Shown here piece after piece: positions 12,821 to 24,764 of a stretch of 62,000 bases of DNA. Source of the DNA: Cristatella mucedo (lineage: Eukaryota; Bryozoa; Phylactolaemata; Cristatellidae); NCBI GenBank assembly GCA_009760855.2, contig WPIO01000073.1, positions 1,167,501-1,229,500 on the forward strand, in the 5' to 3' direction. A program made the position numbers and the translations under genes. Position 1 is the stretch's first letter, and each line of letters opens with the position of its first letter. Below the pieces are notes generated by a model. The model saw only the letters and a program-made list of their open reading frames with translations, did no database searches and had not been told where the DNA came from.

Positions 12821-12988
12821 GCTGTGCCAAAGAGCTTACTTGCGCCTCGTGCGTTTCCTTAAACAATTTCAAATGCCTCTGGTGTCCCAAAGAGGAAGCA
12901 TGCAAGGACGCCACCGAGCTCGAAATGAAAAAAGTTTCCAGCGCGTGCAAAGGAGGCATAAACAACGCCAATTGGCTTTCATGTAAAG
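12821..12988 (+). CDS. Gene 1 PSI-domain exon
   Basis: 168-nt phase 1-1 exon with acceptor ccctttgcag and donor AAAG|gtaagt, both strong. Cysteine pattern C-x5-C-x2-C-x7-C-x2-C-x5-C, then C...NNANW..C, identical in spacing to the PSI exon of gene 2 but with most other residues changed. The frame stays open well past both splice sites, but the cysteine motif and phases identify the exon. Confidence 0.88.
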
Positions 12989-14989
12989 GTAAGTTTCGCG
13001 GTCATGAATGTTGGTTTCTATTTCAAGCACATTTTCATAATTCCGTCGCTTTCTGCATTGCGTTTTTTACTGTCAGTCTTGCTAGGCAAGCGAAAAAGAA
13101 AGGAAGGTAAAGATATAGGTCAGGTAAAAACTCGGGTCGTGGATAACGCCAGAGACACTCAGGTGCTTGAGGGCGTGAGCAATGACTCCACAAGCGGTTG
13201 ATGTCTCCTCCTGATTTCGGGCACCACCTCAGCCTCACCAATATGATGCGAACTGACGCAGCGGAATTGCCACGGGTAGTAAAACAGGGCAATTTGGTCT
13301 GGGAGGTAGCTCGATCTCATAGCAACTACGGAGGAGGGAACAGGCTTAGCCCAGGGAACAGGCTTAGCGAGGGGTCAGCAGGGCGGCAGCTGAACGACTT
13401 ACATAAGTCACAGGAGCGATTGCAACGATGAGAAGCTAATTATGAACTATTTTAGGTAGGCAGAATCTAAGTCAAACGCTGCTTGTTGGCGAAGAGCGGC
13501 TATAGGTTGGTGAGAAGCGGTTATTGCGGCAGTTTTGACGTTCCCAAAAACAAGGCAGCTAGTCGAGTTTTGCGCCAGCAGCATGCCTTACAGCACCGGC
13601 ACGAAGACCCAGAAGTAGTGTGTTGTGTTGCGAAATGCGAGGCGTGATATTGAAATGCAACGACCAGCTTGGCCGTAGTATCCTTATCAGAGAAAGCATG
13701 AATTTGTGTGTAGAGCTACCTAGCTAAAAGTAGGTAGACTAAACTAAGAAGCGATGTAGCTGTAGGATGAAATAACTAGAGATGCTATCCTCAACAGTAC
13801 ATCGGCACCGGGTGTTCGCACAGAGATAGATCTGACCCTAGCGATAAGTTGCTCTTTCAGATTATTACCCAGATTAGAGTACTGCAACAGCCTATGATTT
13901 ATTACCCACTTCGAGCTGGAGCGATGGCCACCGAAGCTCTTCTACCACGTACACATCAATCAGGCTTTTAAATTAGCTGACCTTTACTTGACAGGCTCAC
14001 CCGTACGGCCGTTGACCGTTGATATTCGCAACCTGACATCTATCGCCGAGATGTGCTATGCAATGCTCGCGATGCCTATTCGTGACAATCCGTTCTCAAG
14101 AAGGACGTGCCGATAATCAGTGAGACAGCTGCGGAGAGATCCTGCAGAACTAGCTGACGGACTTTAACTAAGTCAGCATTCCCGAGATGGCCTTTGTACA
14201 CTCGAAGTAGTGCTGGCTCTGTAGTTTGATTTTCTCCAAAGCCTGACCGAAACTTGACTGCTAGGTTGAATTTTTTCAAGTGTTAGCTGTTTTGCCATTA
14301 CCCTTTACGATATGATTGGAAGGAACGTGGCAGTTGGGAGACTGAGTAGTAGTTGCTTAACATCTCCTGCTCTAAGGCCGACTTTATTATGAGTTGATTG
14401 ACAGCAGTCGCTTGTATATAGAATAGACCTCTATCCGATCAATCGTAGGGGTCTCCGCTCCTGAGTACCTACCAAGGTTATTTTTCGTTTATGCTCATCT
14501 CTGGCACTGCTACGAGCGAAATATCTATCTGGCCAAAGTAAATCAAGAAGTCGATCCGCAGCTCGGAGGAAGCAGACTGCCTGGCGTAGGTGGAGGAGGG
14601 TACGAACTGCATGCGAGTCGGTGCTAGTGCGCAGGGTGATCACTTGCTGAGGGTGGAACTGGCTGGTGCTTGGATTAGGACGGCCTGCCGGTTGCTGTGG
14701 CCAGGCTCGGATACTGGAAGGCTTGGCCCGTCTGGCCACGGTCAAAGCCCTTGATCCCATCGCGGCGAACGCTACGAAACGAATACTCTTAACTATTTTC
14801 TACGCGGTCATTATGTATGTTAGCTACTTTCGCACGAGAGATCCAGGTCAGATTAACAAGGGATCCAGGTTGTCTTGGCAAGTGATCCAGTTTGGCTTGG
14901 GAAAAGATCTTGATTGGCTTGGCAAGCTCCGATTTTATGCGCGGCTTCAAGTGAGAGATCCAAGAGATCTAAGACGGGTTTAAGATATA

Positions 14990-15058
<69 letters not shown>

Positions 15059-16802
15059 TATTAGTATACAAGCATCAAAGAGCGACCATGCCCTCTGCGA
15101 CAAGTTCTTAAGAGAGATCTGAACGATAGAAGGAATAATTTACATGCTATATAAGCAGTTCTTAGTTCATTTTAATTTTATGTACTACCGTGTTTTTCAG
15201 CTGCCCTCGCAACCGCCGTAATCACGACGTGGGTTTTAATGTCCGCTATGATCGGACCCGCAGTTGCCTGCCGCGAAATTTTCGTTGATTAAAGTAGTGC
15301 TAAGCTGGAAAGTTGAATGCATTCATCAACGTGCCTATCAATTTCAAACAGGCTAATCTAACACGAGAGCTCACTGCCTGTGGACCCGCTTTGCTGAGTC
15401 ATAGTAGTTCCGTACTGGAAGACAGTGCTGCGCCATCTTTCCGCTTGACGGAAGTGCGCCATCTTGCCACGTAATGGAGGAAAATGGACTTTCTTGCTTT
15501 AATTAGTAGAGACGGTATCGCGCTTAGAAAGACCGCAAAAAATGTTGGCGATAAATCAAAGTATCAGCGGCTCTATTTACGGACATATTCCTATGCTCCA
15601 AATCGTCTAGCTCGATTATCTCTGCAAACCGTAAGTGGCCAGCCTTATAATATTGTGCTTGAAAATATAGCTGCCTGTTATTTGTTGCCAAAATCTCTTA
15701 ACTACTCCCTGTACTAAGCTTGTCGCCTTCAGATTCTGAGAGTGAACTGGCCGTATATTAGAATTTCGCGGCTTCGTGGCAAGTGGCCCTCTCCCATGTC
15801 GAGCCCGCGTCCTGTCGAGTCACGTGACTCGCATCGCCCCCCCCCCCGGGAACCTCCTGCCAAACCGCATTAACTGCGGCTATCGCCGGACTTGGCTCGC
15901 CGCAGTCACTCCCGATTCCGAGGGAGAATGACCCTATCTGGGAGCGCTTCGGAGACGTTGAGAAAGCTTGAGTCCGGTAAGAACGCGAGCTGCAAAGTCT
16001 GCGGTCTGGCAGTAATGGCAGCAGCAGCACAGCTCAATGCTCACTGGAACGGGTACAAGAAACGGCAATGTAATTGACGCAGAAGAACTGGCTGAGGAAG
16101 AGCCGGAGATCACTGATGCCTATGTGGCTGATTTCGCTAACGAACGTGACCTCTTTGAGGAAGAAGTGCAGAATGAAGGCAAAGTAATGTTCAGTGATCG
16201 AAAACAACTGATTTCAACAATACCTCAATAATTTCTCTCAAGTTTAAGGAAGAATACAGTTGAATTATGCAATAATACTGCTGCATACTGTTTGAAACAG
16301 GGGTCTTCAAAAAAGGTTTTGTAAAGTTTAATAGACAATACCTGAATAGCCTAGCCGAGGTATCGGTAGCCGAGTGTTCAGACAAAGAGTGGCACTACGA
16401 GCTAGAGAGAACGCAGTGCTTGAAGCGTCTGAACTTTAACTTCTGGAGAGGTTCAATTTACTGGCCTTTGGAATGCTTAATAACTACTTTTTAGTGAACG
16501 TGACAGCCTTGATCGTCGGAATTTCGGTCGCAGCAGCGGTGATTGTGGTCGTGGTAGCGCTCGTGATCCGACGCTATTGCTGCGACGACGGCCCTCGCGA
16601 TGTGCAAATTGGAGCCGCGATCTCTAATACAGCGCCGGCCCCATGGGGCGCTCCCGGGCCGAGTTTCGCAGGCGGTCAGCTAGCCAGGATGACGCCTAGT
16701 ATGCAGCATCGAGGTAAGAGTCCCGCTGCTAGGCAAGATATTTCAGAACAATATAAAGATTTGCGGCAGAAAGCTTTGCGCTTGCCGCGTGTCAGCTCGT
16801 AG
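12821..16802 (+). CDS. PTTG1IP-like paralog (gene 1), core exons
   Basis: Two exons (12821-12988 and 16495-16713 or 16802) encode a PSI cysteine domain and a membrane helix with the same architecture and intron phases as gene 2, 18 kb downstream. The cytoplasmic part differs: after IRRYCC it is Gly/Pro/Ala-rich (for example APAPWGAPGPSF) with no charged coiled coil and no YxxPhi motif in view. Either the reading continues to a stop at 16800-16802 or it is spliced at the strong donor CGAG|gtaaga. First exon candidate: 1286-1364. Terminal exon candidate: 18245-18276. Inferred to be a tandem duplicate of the PTTG1IP-like gene with a rebuilt tail. Function unknown; expression not shown. Confidence 0.75.
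12989..14070. other. First part of gene 1 intron
   Basis: No coding content recognised. A 15-bp direct duplication (cccagggaacaggcttagc-like) occurs near 13340-13370. A short plus-oriented LINE-like bit may sit near 13850. Confidence 0.3.
14075..14420 (-). mobile_element. Old LINE family A relic
   Basis: Similar on the plus strand to 42595-42800 (aagtcagcattcccgagatg against aagtctgcattcctaagtag, and the following gctctgtag.ttgatt...aaagcctga). Decayed RT region in minus orientation. Confidence 0.5.
14855..14985 (+). repeat. Short tandem GATC-containing repeat
   Basis: Three consecutive units of about 22-24 bp built on gatcnnG.TTG.CTTGG.AA (14862, 14885, 14907), followed by agagatccaagagatctaag. 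It abuts the TA tract. Confidence 0.5.
14983..15061. repeat. (TA)n microsatellite
   Basis: Nearly pure TA dinucleotides for about 75 bp. Apparent open frames of alternating Ile-Tyr here are not genes. Confidence 0.95.
15366..15486 (+). repeat. Dispersed repeat shared with 18.9-19.0 kb
   Basis: The sequence gagctcactg.ctgtgga, then gctgagtcatag and gccatcttgc.acgt.atgga occurs here and at 18908-19010 in the same orientation. Both copies lie near TA tracts. Identity of the family unknown. Confidence 0.55.
15484..15717 (+). other. Unidentified 77-codon open frame
   Basis: Open frame starting MDFLALISRDGIALRK, directly after the dispersed repeat. No family recognised; codons are not obviously biased. 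It lies inside the gene 1 intron and is most likely a transposon scrap or chance. Confidence 0.2.
15870..16230 (+). pseudogene. Possible BED-type zinc-finger transposon remnant
   Basis: One frame reads DPIWERFGDVEK, typical of a BED finger start. After a frame change another reads ASCKVCGLAV and LNAHW, giving a C-x2-C...H pattern, and an acidic stretch follows. BED fingers are common in hAT-type transposases. Broken by frameshifts. Identification is tentative. Confidence 0.3.
16495..16713 (+). CDS. Gene 1 transmembrane and tail exon
   Basis: Acceptor tactttttag joins in phase 1 to give VNVTALIVGISVAAAVIVVV and further hydrophobic residues, then IRRYCCDD. The opening V-N-x-x-A-L-I-x-G-[IV]-S matches the gene 2 helix. 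About 45 tail residues follow, rich in Ala, Gly and Pro. The exon likely ends at CGAG|gtaaga. If unspliced, the frame continues 29 codons to TAG at 16800-16802, and AATAAA at about 17214 could then serve as polyadenylation signal. Confidence 0.78.
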
Positions 16803-18780
16803 CTACACGTAGCCGTGCTCATTGGGTGGAGCGCAGTTTTATCGCTCTCACTAAACCTGCTTAATGACGGCTGCAATGCGATCGCTGCCGCTTCGCTCTT
16901 TGGACAACTCGTTGCCCGCGGTCAGCGCGCGTGCTAGACTAGATCACCTTGAATTGTTTGTGAGAAGAAGTTAGACTTGAAATTCTGAATTTGTACAATA
17001 CAGCAGACAGCTGGAGAGAGAAATAGAGAATCTTGCGTCTTAGAGTTATTTGGTTTCTTCTTTGCGAAGAGGCGAAGGTAGAGACGGAAGGAGGAGCATG
17101 AGGAGGCGGAGGAGAGCTCCTCTACGTGCTCGCGCTGAAATTCGAACGCGCTCCGCCGCCGATGCCGCGTTCACGCGCCGCCTTTACCACGGCGCACTCG
17201 GCGGCATTAGAAAAATAAAAAAAAAAGATGCCTACCTTGAACTGACTGCTTAAAATGCCTTTGATTCGAACTAAGTTTTTTGTGCATGGCGCTTCAATTA
17301 CAAAAGCACAATGATGAGTAAGCTGGCTTTTACGTTCGAGATCGACATGGTGTCGTTACGCCCTCGCTAGCTGTAGGAAATAGTGGAAGAGTCGTAACAC
17401 TGTACAAATCAAATGGTCTCCGGAATCCTCGCTCCATTAGAGATTCATATCTGACAATGTCGCGAGTCTGGCCGTGCCGAACATTTTCGCAATATTTTAC
17501 ATTACAAAGTTAGTCACGGAAGAAGGCGATGATTGGCTGAAAGGTTTTGTTAGTCGGCATTCAATGCCGCAAAGGCAGAGGCAGCAAGTTTTTGTTAGTC
17601 TCTATTAGGCTTGATAAAATCCTTGCCTAAAAGATCCTTGCCTTGCATCCAGATCCCGATTACATATTTGGTCCATTTTTAGATTTCTCTCGCAGCCGCA
17701 AAACTTAACGGTCCGTCCGCATCTCGGCTTCCTCATGCTGCCAATGCTCTTAGTGGCAAAATCAACTTAATGAAACTCCTAAAACTTATCCGGGGAGCAA
17801 TGCTTCCATATAGATTGTTCTTGTACGGAAAGATATTGATGCATTTCTTTTGAAAGCAATAAAATCCCTTAGTGAGTCTAAAGAAAATCTGCGTATATTC
17901 ACCTAAAGCCTATGAACACTAGGTCTTTTCTATTCCTCCTTCGGCTCTCTGTATCTGTACAGTAGAGTCAGACATAAATCAAATTTCAAATACCACGAAT
18001 AGCCTGCTGATAAAAGAAAGACAACTGACATTATTCTTCGAGTGCCAATTTGCAGCAGGCAAGTTCATAACTCCATTTTTGATTCTATCTATGTCACACG
18101 TGCGTTCGCTACTACTATGCCATCACCTTGACAGTTACCGCAACTTTGCAGAACCGCCTGTCCCACCCTTTTCGGCCAGCCGGAGTGAGCAGAGGGCGTA
18201 GTCGGAGGTGCTAATTTCTTGACGAAACGCGAACCATTTTTCAGGTCCGCAACCGCAGCCGCCGCCATTCTTTTGAGGCTGGTAGACATTCTGTTGAGGC
18301 TGGAGCAGCGTGAAAGCGCGGCACGCGGCTCTCAAGTTCGAAGACGGGCGCAGGGGGTACCGAAAGATCCCATGGCCAAAGGATTGGTCAGTCGTCGTCG
18401 TCAGCGAGTACGCCGCGGCCACGCAGCGGCGGGCGCTGCCGTTTATTCATGTTATTCGTAAAAGTGAGCGGTCATTGCCAAGGCCACGGCGAAACGAGCT
18501 TACGTTTTTCCCCAATATATTGCTTAATTGATTCGTTCGGTGTGGGCAAGCCGCCGATTCTGTGCCCGCTCGCGCTAGCGGTCGCCGTGCGCGCGGACTC
18601 GAAAGACGCCGCAGTCGCCTGCGGGTCTGAGCGGGCTCGAATTCGGTCTGGCGCCACGCTCTCGCTTGCAACCTCGCTGGTGCGAGCACTTCGCGACACG
18701 CCCGCACTGGCCATCGGTGTGCCTTAACCTCGCGACCATGAAAGAGGGCAGTGACGTTATGCCGCCAAATTAGTGACAGC
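16803..18780. other. Region downstream of gene 1 core exons
   Basis: AATAAA at about 17214 is a possible gene 1 polyadenylation signal. Chance Arg-rich frames lie at 17050-17250 and at 18100-18730, which is GC-rich. Apart from the tentative exon at 18245 nothing is recognised. Confidence 0.3.
18245..18276 (+). CDS. Candidate terminal exon of gene 1
   Basis: A strong acceptor (ccatttttcag) is followed, in the phase left by the donor at 16713, by GPQPQPPPFF and TGA. A short proline-rich end would suit the Pro/Gly-rich tail of gene 1. The evidence is phase and splice site only, so this is tentative; other exons may exist between 16.8 and 25 kb. Confidence 0.2.
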
Positions 18781-18784
18781 ATTT

Positions 18785-19040
<256 letters not shown>

Positions 19041-19043
<3 letters not shown>

Positions 19044-19115
19044 TATATATATAACTATATATATATATAGTTATATTGAAAGTTATATATATATGAATAT
19101 ATATATATATATATA
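19041..19115. repeat. TA-rich microsatellite
   Basis: Interrupted TA repeats containing gttatattgaaagttatat. Confidence 0.85.
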
Positions 19116-20516
19116 TTTGCAGTAAATATTTCAGTCTTGGCATAAAAAATGGGCACCCTAGCAGTTAAGAGAAAGCCTCTCATATATTGTAGTATTTTAT
19201 TAAGCCATGGCCAAAGGATTCCCTCAAACCAAGAATTCATATGTTTGAAAACGATGAATGCGGCAAATGGTATATGCTTGTACCTTAGTTCGCTGATAAA
19301 GTGAGAAATGAATGCAAAATGAGCTAGTTTTAGTGGCTGTGGGAGAACTTTATACTTTTGACGGAGTCGCCATTTTTGAAGGATATTTTGTGTGGCCCCA
19401 TAAACACACCTTAATATACTGTATATTTGTAATAATGCATATTTTAAATGTTACAAGTGTGCTTTTTCTTAATGTTGGATCCGCCCGATTCCGCCACTAC
19501 CCGATTCCTGCCGAGGAAAGCGGGTCCATTTTTGGTTACAGTCAAGGAGTTCCTCAGCCAGTGTGGCGGCTGCTCCGGGCCGGTTCCTCCGTTCTGAAAT
19601 AAAAGGTGCCTGTCTGCGCGGTCTCTTTCTGTGCGTGACGGCTCACAAAAATATAACACGTAAAAAAGTCTCAACGTCTGTGCTGGTATTTGCTCAGAAA
19701 TCAGCACCCTTTGTAACATAGAACCGTTCCCGTGCGAATTCCTAGAGTAAACATGAATCAACTGAATGCTGGAACCTAGTAAAGCTGTAAAAGAAATCAA
19801 ATGTATATAAATCGATCAAGAGTGGATTGGGATGCCGAATGAATCCTTAAATACTTTCTCTCAACAATTATCCAATTTCAATAAGCTTATGTTGCAACGC
19901 ATGCTAAATAGATGAGGCTGTTGACGGAGCTGACCTTTAATGTTACTTTATTTAACTTCTGTTAAATTTAAATCCCAGGTCTTTACCTAGTTATGGGCTA
20001 TTTAATACTTACAGATTATTTTGGTTATGGAATCTGAAAGATCAGCTAAGGCTCATCGAACAGTTTAAAACACATTTTTACGGATCCTTAGTTACCAAAA
20101 ATATAGTTTGACTATTTTATACTTTAATTCTAGCATTGTTTTGGGCCTTGTCTAACCTAAAGTTACACACGCGGGCACTCATGCGCCCTAAAACCTTGCC
20201 CATTCAGAAGGAGGTGCCCACTGTCAGACGGATTCACTTAATTCGAAGTTTCACTGGTTTAATGATGCTGAAACACAATTTCTTTAAAAAGTGGCGATTG
20301 TGTTGGAAGCTGAAAGGAACATGCGAGCAAACTTATTTTGAAAGTTCATCGCACCCAGTAAGCGAACACTGACTGTACCATTATTATTTTCCGTAAATAC
20401 AAATATATTCGTATATAGCTTTACATCCGGTGGCACCTGCCGGTTAGGGTAAAAAAAATCCGCAAAATTCTAGAGTCTATATTGAATCTTAGTGCGCACA
20501 AGTTTATACTTATGTA
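19116..20516. other. Spacer with no recognised gene
   Basis: Short frames only. AATAAA at about 19599 is isolated. No repeat family recognised. Confidence 0.3.
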
Positions 20517-21334
<818 letters not shown>

Positions 21335-21910
21335 TTATAGTAATAATAATAATAATAACACACTTGATAAAGCACCTTCAGAGAACTCAATCTCTTTCTG
21401 GGTGCTTTAAATTTGCTGCAAAAGAAACACGATCGAATGGGTAGTGGTAGCATGCTCAAAGAACAACAAGAATAACATGGTTAGGGGTGACATGCACAGG
21501 GCCAGCATGAAAGTATGGTTTTTGGCAGTATACACAGTGTCAACAAGCAGAAGCACATAAAGGTCAAATCACAGGGACCCATTAAATACTGTGATACATA
21601 GATGCGTTTTTAGTTTCTTTTTAAATGTGGTCAAGTCATGAGATAGATTTGCACGAGGAATAGGTAAACAGTTCGATTCCGAAAAGCGGGTGGTACGATG
21701 CTTAGCTTGGTGGGGGAGTAGATATGATAGCTAGGCTGGAGCCAAGAATGAAGGGACCTGAAAGTGAGTGACAAAACCTTGAATTCGATGCGTTGCTCGA
21801 CTGGGAACCAGTTCAGGTCAGCGAGAAGTGGTGAAATGTGGCAACGACCGTGAGCCAAGTCTTCCACGCTGAAGGGACGTCCCCGATGTGGAGGCAGCCA
21901 TTCAGGATGC
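21335..21910 (-). mobile_element. LINE family A, 5'-truncated copy
   Basis: Begins with an ATA-repeat tail (minus orientation), then caccttcagagaactcaatc and the 3' region. At 21640-21900 the minus strand encodes LADLNWFPVEQRIEFKVLSL, the RT C-terminal block seen also at 56.9 kb. Confidence 0.78.
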
Positions 21911-22189
21911 AGGCGACAAGCCTGCATCCAGGGTCAACGAGGTGGAGGTGGCGCTATTCTAGACGATCAGCTCCCGGAGGTTTTACGGGCTCTGCTATAA
22001 CGCCGAAGGCTCGGCGGAGTAGATGTAACCTGCCGCTTACCCAGCGGCGTAACCTACTGCCGAATACGGTTCGGTTCGCGTCTACGCGCAATAAGCAGGC
22101 CGATACGAATATTTCATACGCCATGTATTTCATACACCGCACCGAACTACTTCTAGTTCGCATCGGCAAATCCCTATGCCGGGGCCATG

Positions 22190-22201
22190 TGCGCACGCGC
22201 G

Positions 22202-22233
<32 letters not shown>

Positions 22234-22243
22234 TACACACACA
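22190..22243. repeat. (CG/CA)n microsatellite
   Basis: Alternating gcgcac then pure ac dinucleotides. Confidence 0.9.
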
Positions 22244-22552
22244 GCATAAACAATAAAGCGAGCCACGGGCGCTATACGACCGTATTCGGTGGAAGTCCAC
22301 CGAATCCACCCGGCGCTGCCTCGCTCTGTCCCATCAATCTCCGGCGAACAGCCCGCGAACTTCCCGCCGGCGAACCTCCCTAGCTTTCGGAGAAAGGAGT
22401 CCGACAACAACCGGGGACGGCGTCGAAACGGAGCCGAAGACGAAGAAGGAACCCCGAGCGAGCGTCGCCATACCATTATATAACTAGCCGGGACTATGGG
22501 GTCGACAGGCCAGTCGACATCAACCAATCAGCCCGCTGGTCCTACTGGGACC

Positions 22553-22890
22553 TCTGCGTCCTCTTGCTCACTGCTCGAGAACGCAGGTGCTCTTCAGCCA
22601 CCTCTCTCGTTCTAATGGAAGCCTTCTGTCATGAGCGCTGCGTCCTAGAGGACGAAGGTGTTTTTCAGCCACCTTTCTTGTTCTCTCGGAAACCGTCCAG
22701 CAACTCTCGAACGGCTGGCGGCGACAGCGACCTTGGGCGAGCTTTGCCCATTCTTAAATTGATAGCCGGCACTAAAGGACTTACAAGCCACCCGATATCA
22801 ATCGCCTCGTCATCCTACTATGACGGCTGCGTCCTCTTGCCCAACGCTCTAGGACAGAGGTGTTTCCCGCTGAGCAGTTCTTGTGGACCT
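22553..22890 (+). repeat. Degenerate dispersed-tandem motif, three units
   Basis: Three related segments start with CTGCGTCCT at about 22553, 22639 and 22827 and continue with a gaggtgtt/aggtgctc-type block and a ttcttgt/ctcgttct block. Units are about 50-65 bp with spacers of unequal length. Confidence 0.45.
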
Positions 22891-23169
22891 TAAAATTGAG
22901 CCAGGCCGGCGCTGTGCTACACTGCGGAGGCGCGTCGTCCTCGGACAGTGGTGAGACCAGGCTGGTGCCCTGCGCCAGTCGAGGTGGGACCGTCCTTTCT
23001 TTGTAAGAGAGCGTCGAGGCGGTCGTTTTCGATTGGCCGAGCCTACGATTCGGTCTCCCTGTGAGAGCGGCAGGTAGCCAGGTAGCTGGAGAATACGGTC
23101 GGCGCGGAAAGAAGGAGCTCTCGGATGACCTTTGTTTTTTGTATTGTATCTCCGTCTGTAACTCCACAA

Positions 23170-23640
23170 AGTGATAAAGACCATGTGGGTGTTACGCAGG
23201 AGAGTTTTGTATAGCGCACTCACAGCCTAAGCGGCTTTCAGTACGCATTCGGTAGCCAACAGACTTCGTCTCGCGAAACAAAGAGAAATTTGGCAGCATA
23301 GCAGAGTCAGGAGAGCAGTTGAGGTAATGAGCAGCATGGAAGTAGCAGCTCAGGACCGCTGAAAATAATGAGCCATAGTGCAGCAGTTCAGCTAGGTACG
23401 AAGGAGCCAAGCCGTGGCGGGACTTGTGGGTCAGCGTAAGAACTTTGCTGTGTATCCGTTGCTCAACCGGCGTCCATCCTAGCTCTTTCAGCAAAGGAGA
23501 CACGTGGTCAAACCTCTGAGAGTTGAAGACTAGTCTTGCAGCCATATTCATAGTCAACTGCAGTGGCCTAGTTGCTCTTTTTGGTAGCCCAACCAAAAGG
23601 GAATTACAATAATCAAGCTGAGACAGAACTAAGGAGCTAG
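23170..23640 (-). mobile_element. LINE family B fragment
   Basis: The minus strand reads LSQLDYCNSLLVGLP, then LQLTMNMAARLVFNS and VSPLLKELGWTPVEQRI, followed by a different 3' end (gctatacaaaactctcctgc). A distinct L2/CR1-type family from A; relative at 31470-33235. It sits inside the GC-rich block. Confidence 0.75.
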
Positions 23641-24314
23641 TTGACTTCGTACGGTCGGCGGCGTACAACCGCTGCACGTGCAGTGGTACATCTCGGGTCC
23701 CAAGGCCGCGGCCCAGCCGGAACATGCCTGTTCGGCAGCGATGGAGGGTGCTCCGAACGGCGCTCCCGCTCAAACTCCCTGCACAAGCCACTGGCGAGCG
23801 GCAGCCACTCTCCGCTGAGAAGGAGGAGGAGGACTGAGGCCACAAAGCAGGGACAGTCGCGTGCCTGAGCGCTGTTCCGTACGCGAGGCGACCAGTGGAG
23901 GTCCGCAAAGTCACGGGGTGAGAGATGCGAGGCTGAAGGGGCGGCCGGCGGCGGCTCCCTCGGAGGCAGACGCTCCGAACGAGCGGACGACGGCGCGGGA
24001 GCGGAAGCGGAAGCACAGGGGGCGCAGCAGGCGTAGCAGGCCGCGCGGCTGCCGGCAGCGACGTCGAGGGAGACGGAAACTGATCGGGAGGCTGGTCGCG
24101 CGATGGGCTGTGCGTCGGGGAAGGTATGCTGGCTGTTACCGTCCACCTGCGGTGCGTGCTGTGGAGCTGTGAGTTCAGGACTGAAGCAGACGAAGGGGCT
24201 TGTGATGAGTATGATTATTATAATGTAGAACCGGTAGGCGAGAAAATGATCCTGAGCGTATGGCAGAGAGACGGCGGCTGAATGTACGCCGAGACTTTTT
24301 GGTGCGGAACAATA

Positions 24315-24455
24315 CTAATAATTCATTTGTATAGTGCCCTAAGAGAACTTAAATCTCTTTTCAGGCGCTTCACATATGCTACGGGGCTCGAGCCCACGAC
24401 CTCGGCCGGGGCAAGCACATAACCACTGTGCCAAACCAGCGCGACAATGTGTCCT
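24315..24455 (-). repeat. tRNA-derived SINE family B with LINE-like 3' end
   Basis: Minus-oriented. The tRNA-like head contains ggctcgagccc (B-box-like), and the 3' part equals the LINE tail motif (plus strand gccctaagagaactta and ggcgcttcacat). Relatives at 41578, 46030 and 59508. Confidence 0.7.
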
Positions 24456-24524
24456 TAACCCGTTATTTGATATGAGTTAAGCGAAAACCTAGACCCTGGT
24501 TGGACCCAGGATTTAAGGTGCTTG

Positions 24525-24600
24525 CCTTTAACGACCGGTGTCAAGTGCTTACCTCAACGACCGAAGTCGTGGGCTCAAGCCATTCGGCATATGTGAAGCT
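24525..24600 (+). repeat. SINE family B, partial
   Basis: Plus-oriented scrap: gtgcttacctcaacgaccga, then gtcgtgggctcaagcc and cggcatatgtgaagc, matching the head of the copy at 41578. Confidence 0.45.
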
Positions 24601-24764
24601 CGTGAAGATCCCGATGGCGGTAACCCGGGTGTCCGCGGACTGCGATAACTACACGAGTATTGGTCCTTATTAAATGGAAATAAGCTAAAACTGTCGGGAT
24701 CGTCGAGTTCTATTCGTCGGCAGAAAGACAGTGATTTCGAAAATGGTTTGTATTGCGCAAGTGC

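Larger units (their letters stand above)
22280..24180. promoter_or_regulatory. Second GC-rich, CpG-dense block
   Basis: GC-rich region of about 1.9 kb interrupted by a LINE fragment (23170-23640). Open frames here are Arg/Pro/Ala-rich and look like chance. It lies about 2-3.5 kb upstream of gene 2. It could be a CpG island or simply GC-rich repeat DNA. It includes a degenerate repeated motif (see 22553-22890). Confidence 0.3.

Noticed and set aside
23192-24016. 274-codon open frame on the minus strand
   Set aside because: The second half is LINE family B reverse-transcriptase end and the first half is GC-rich low-complexity DNA; not one gene.
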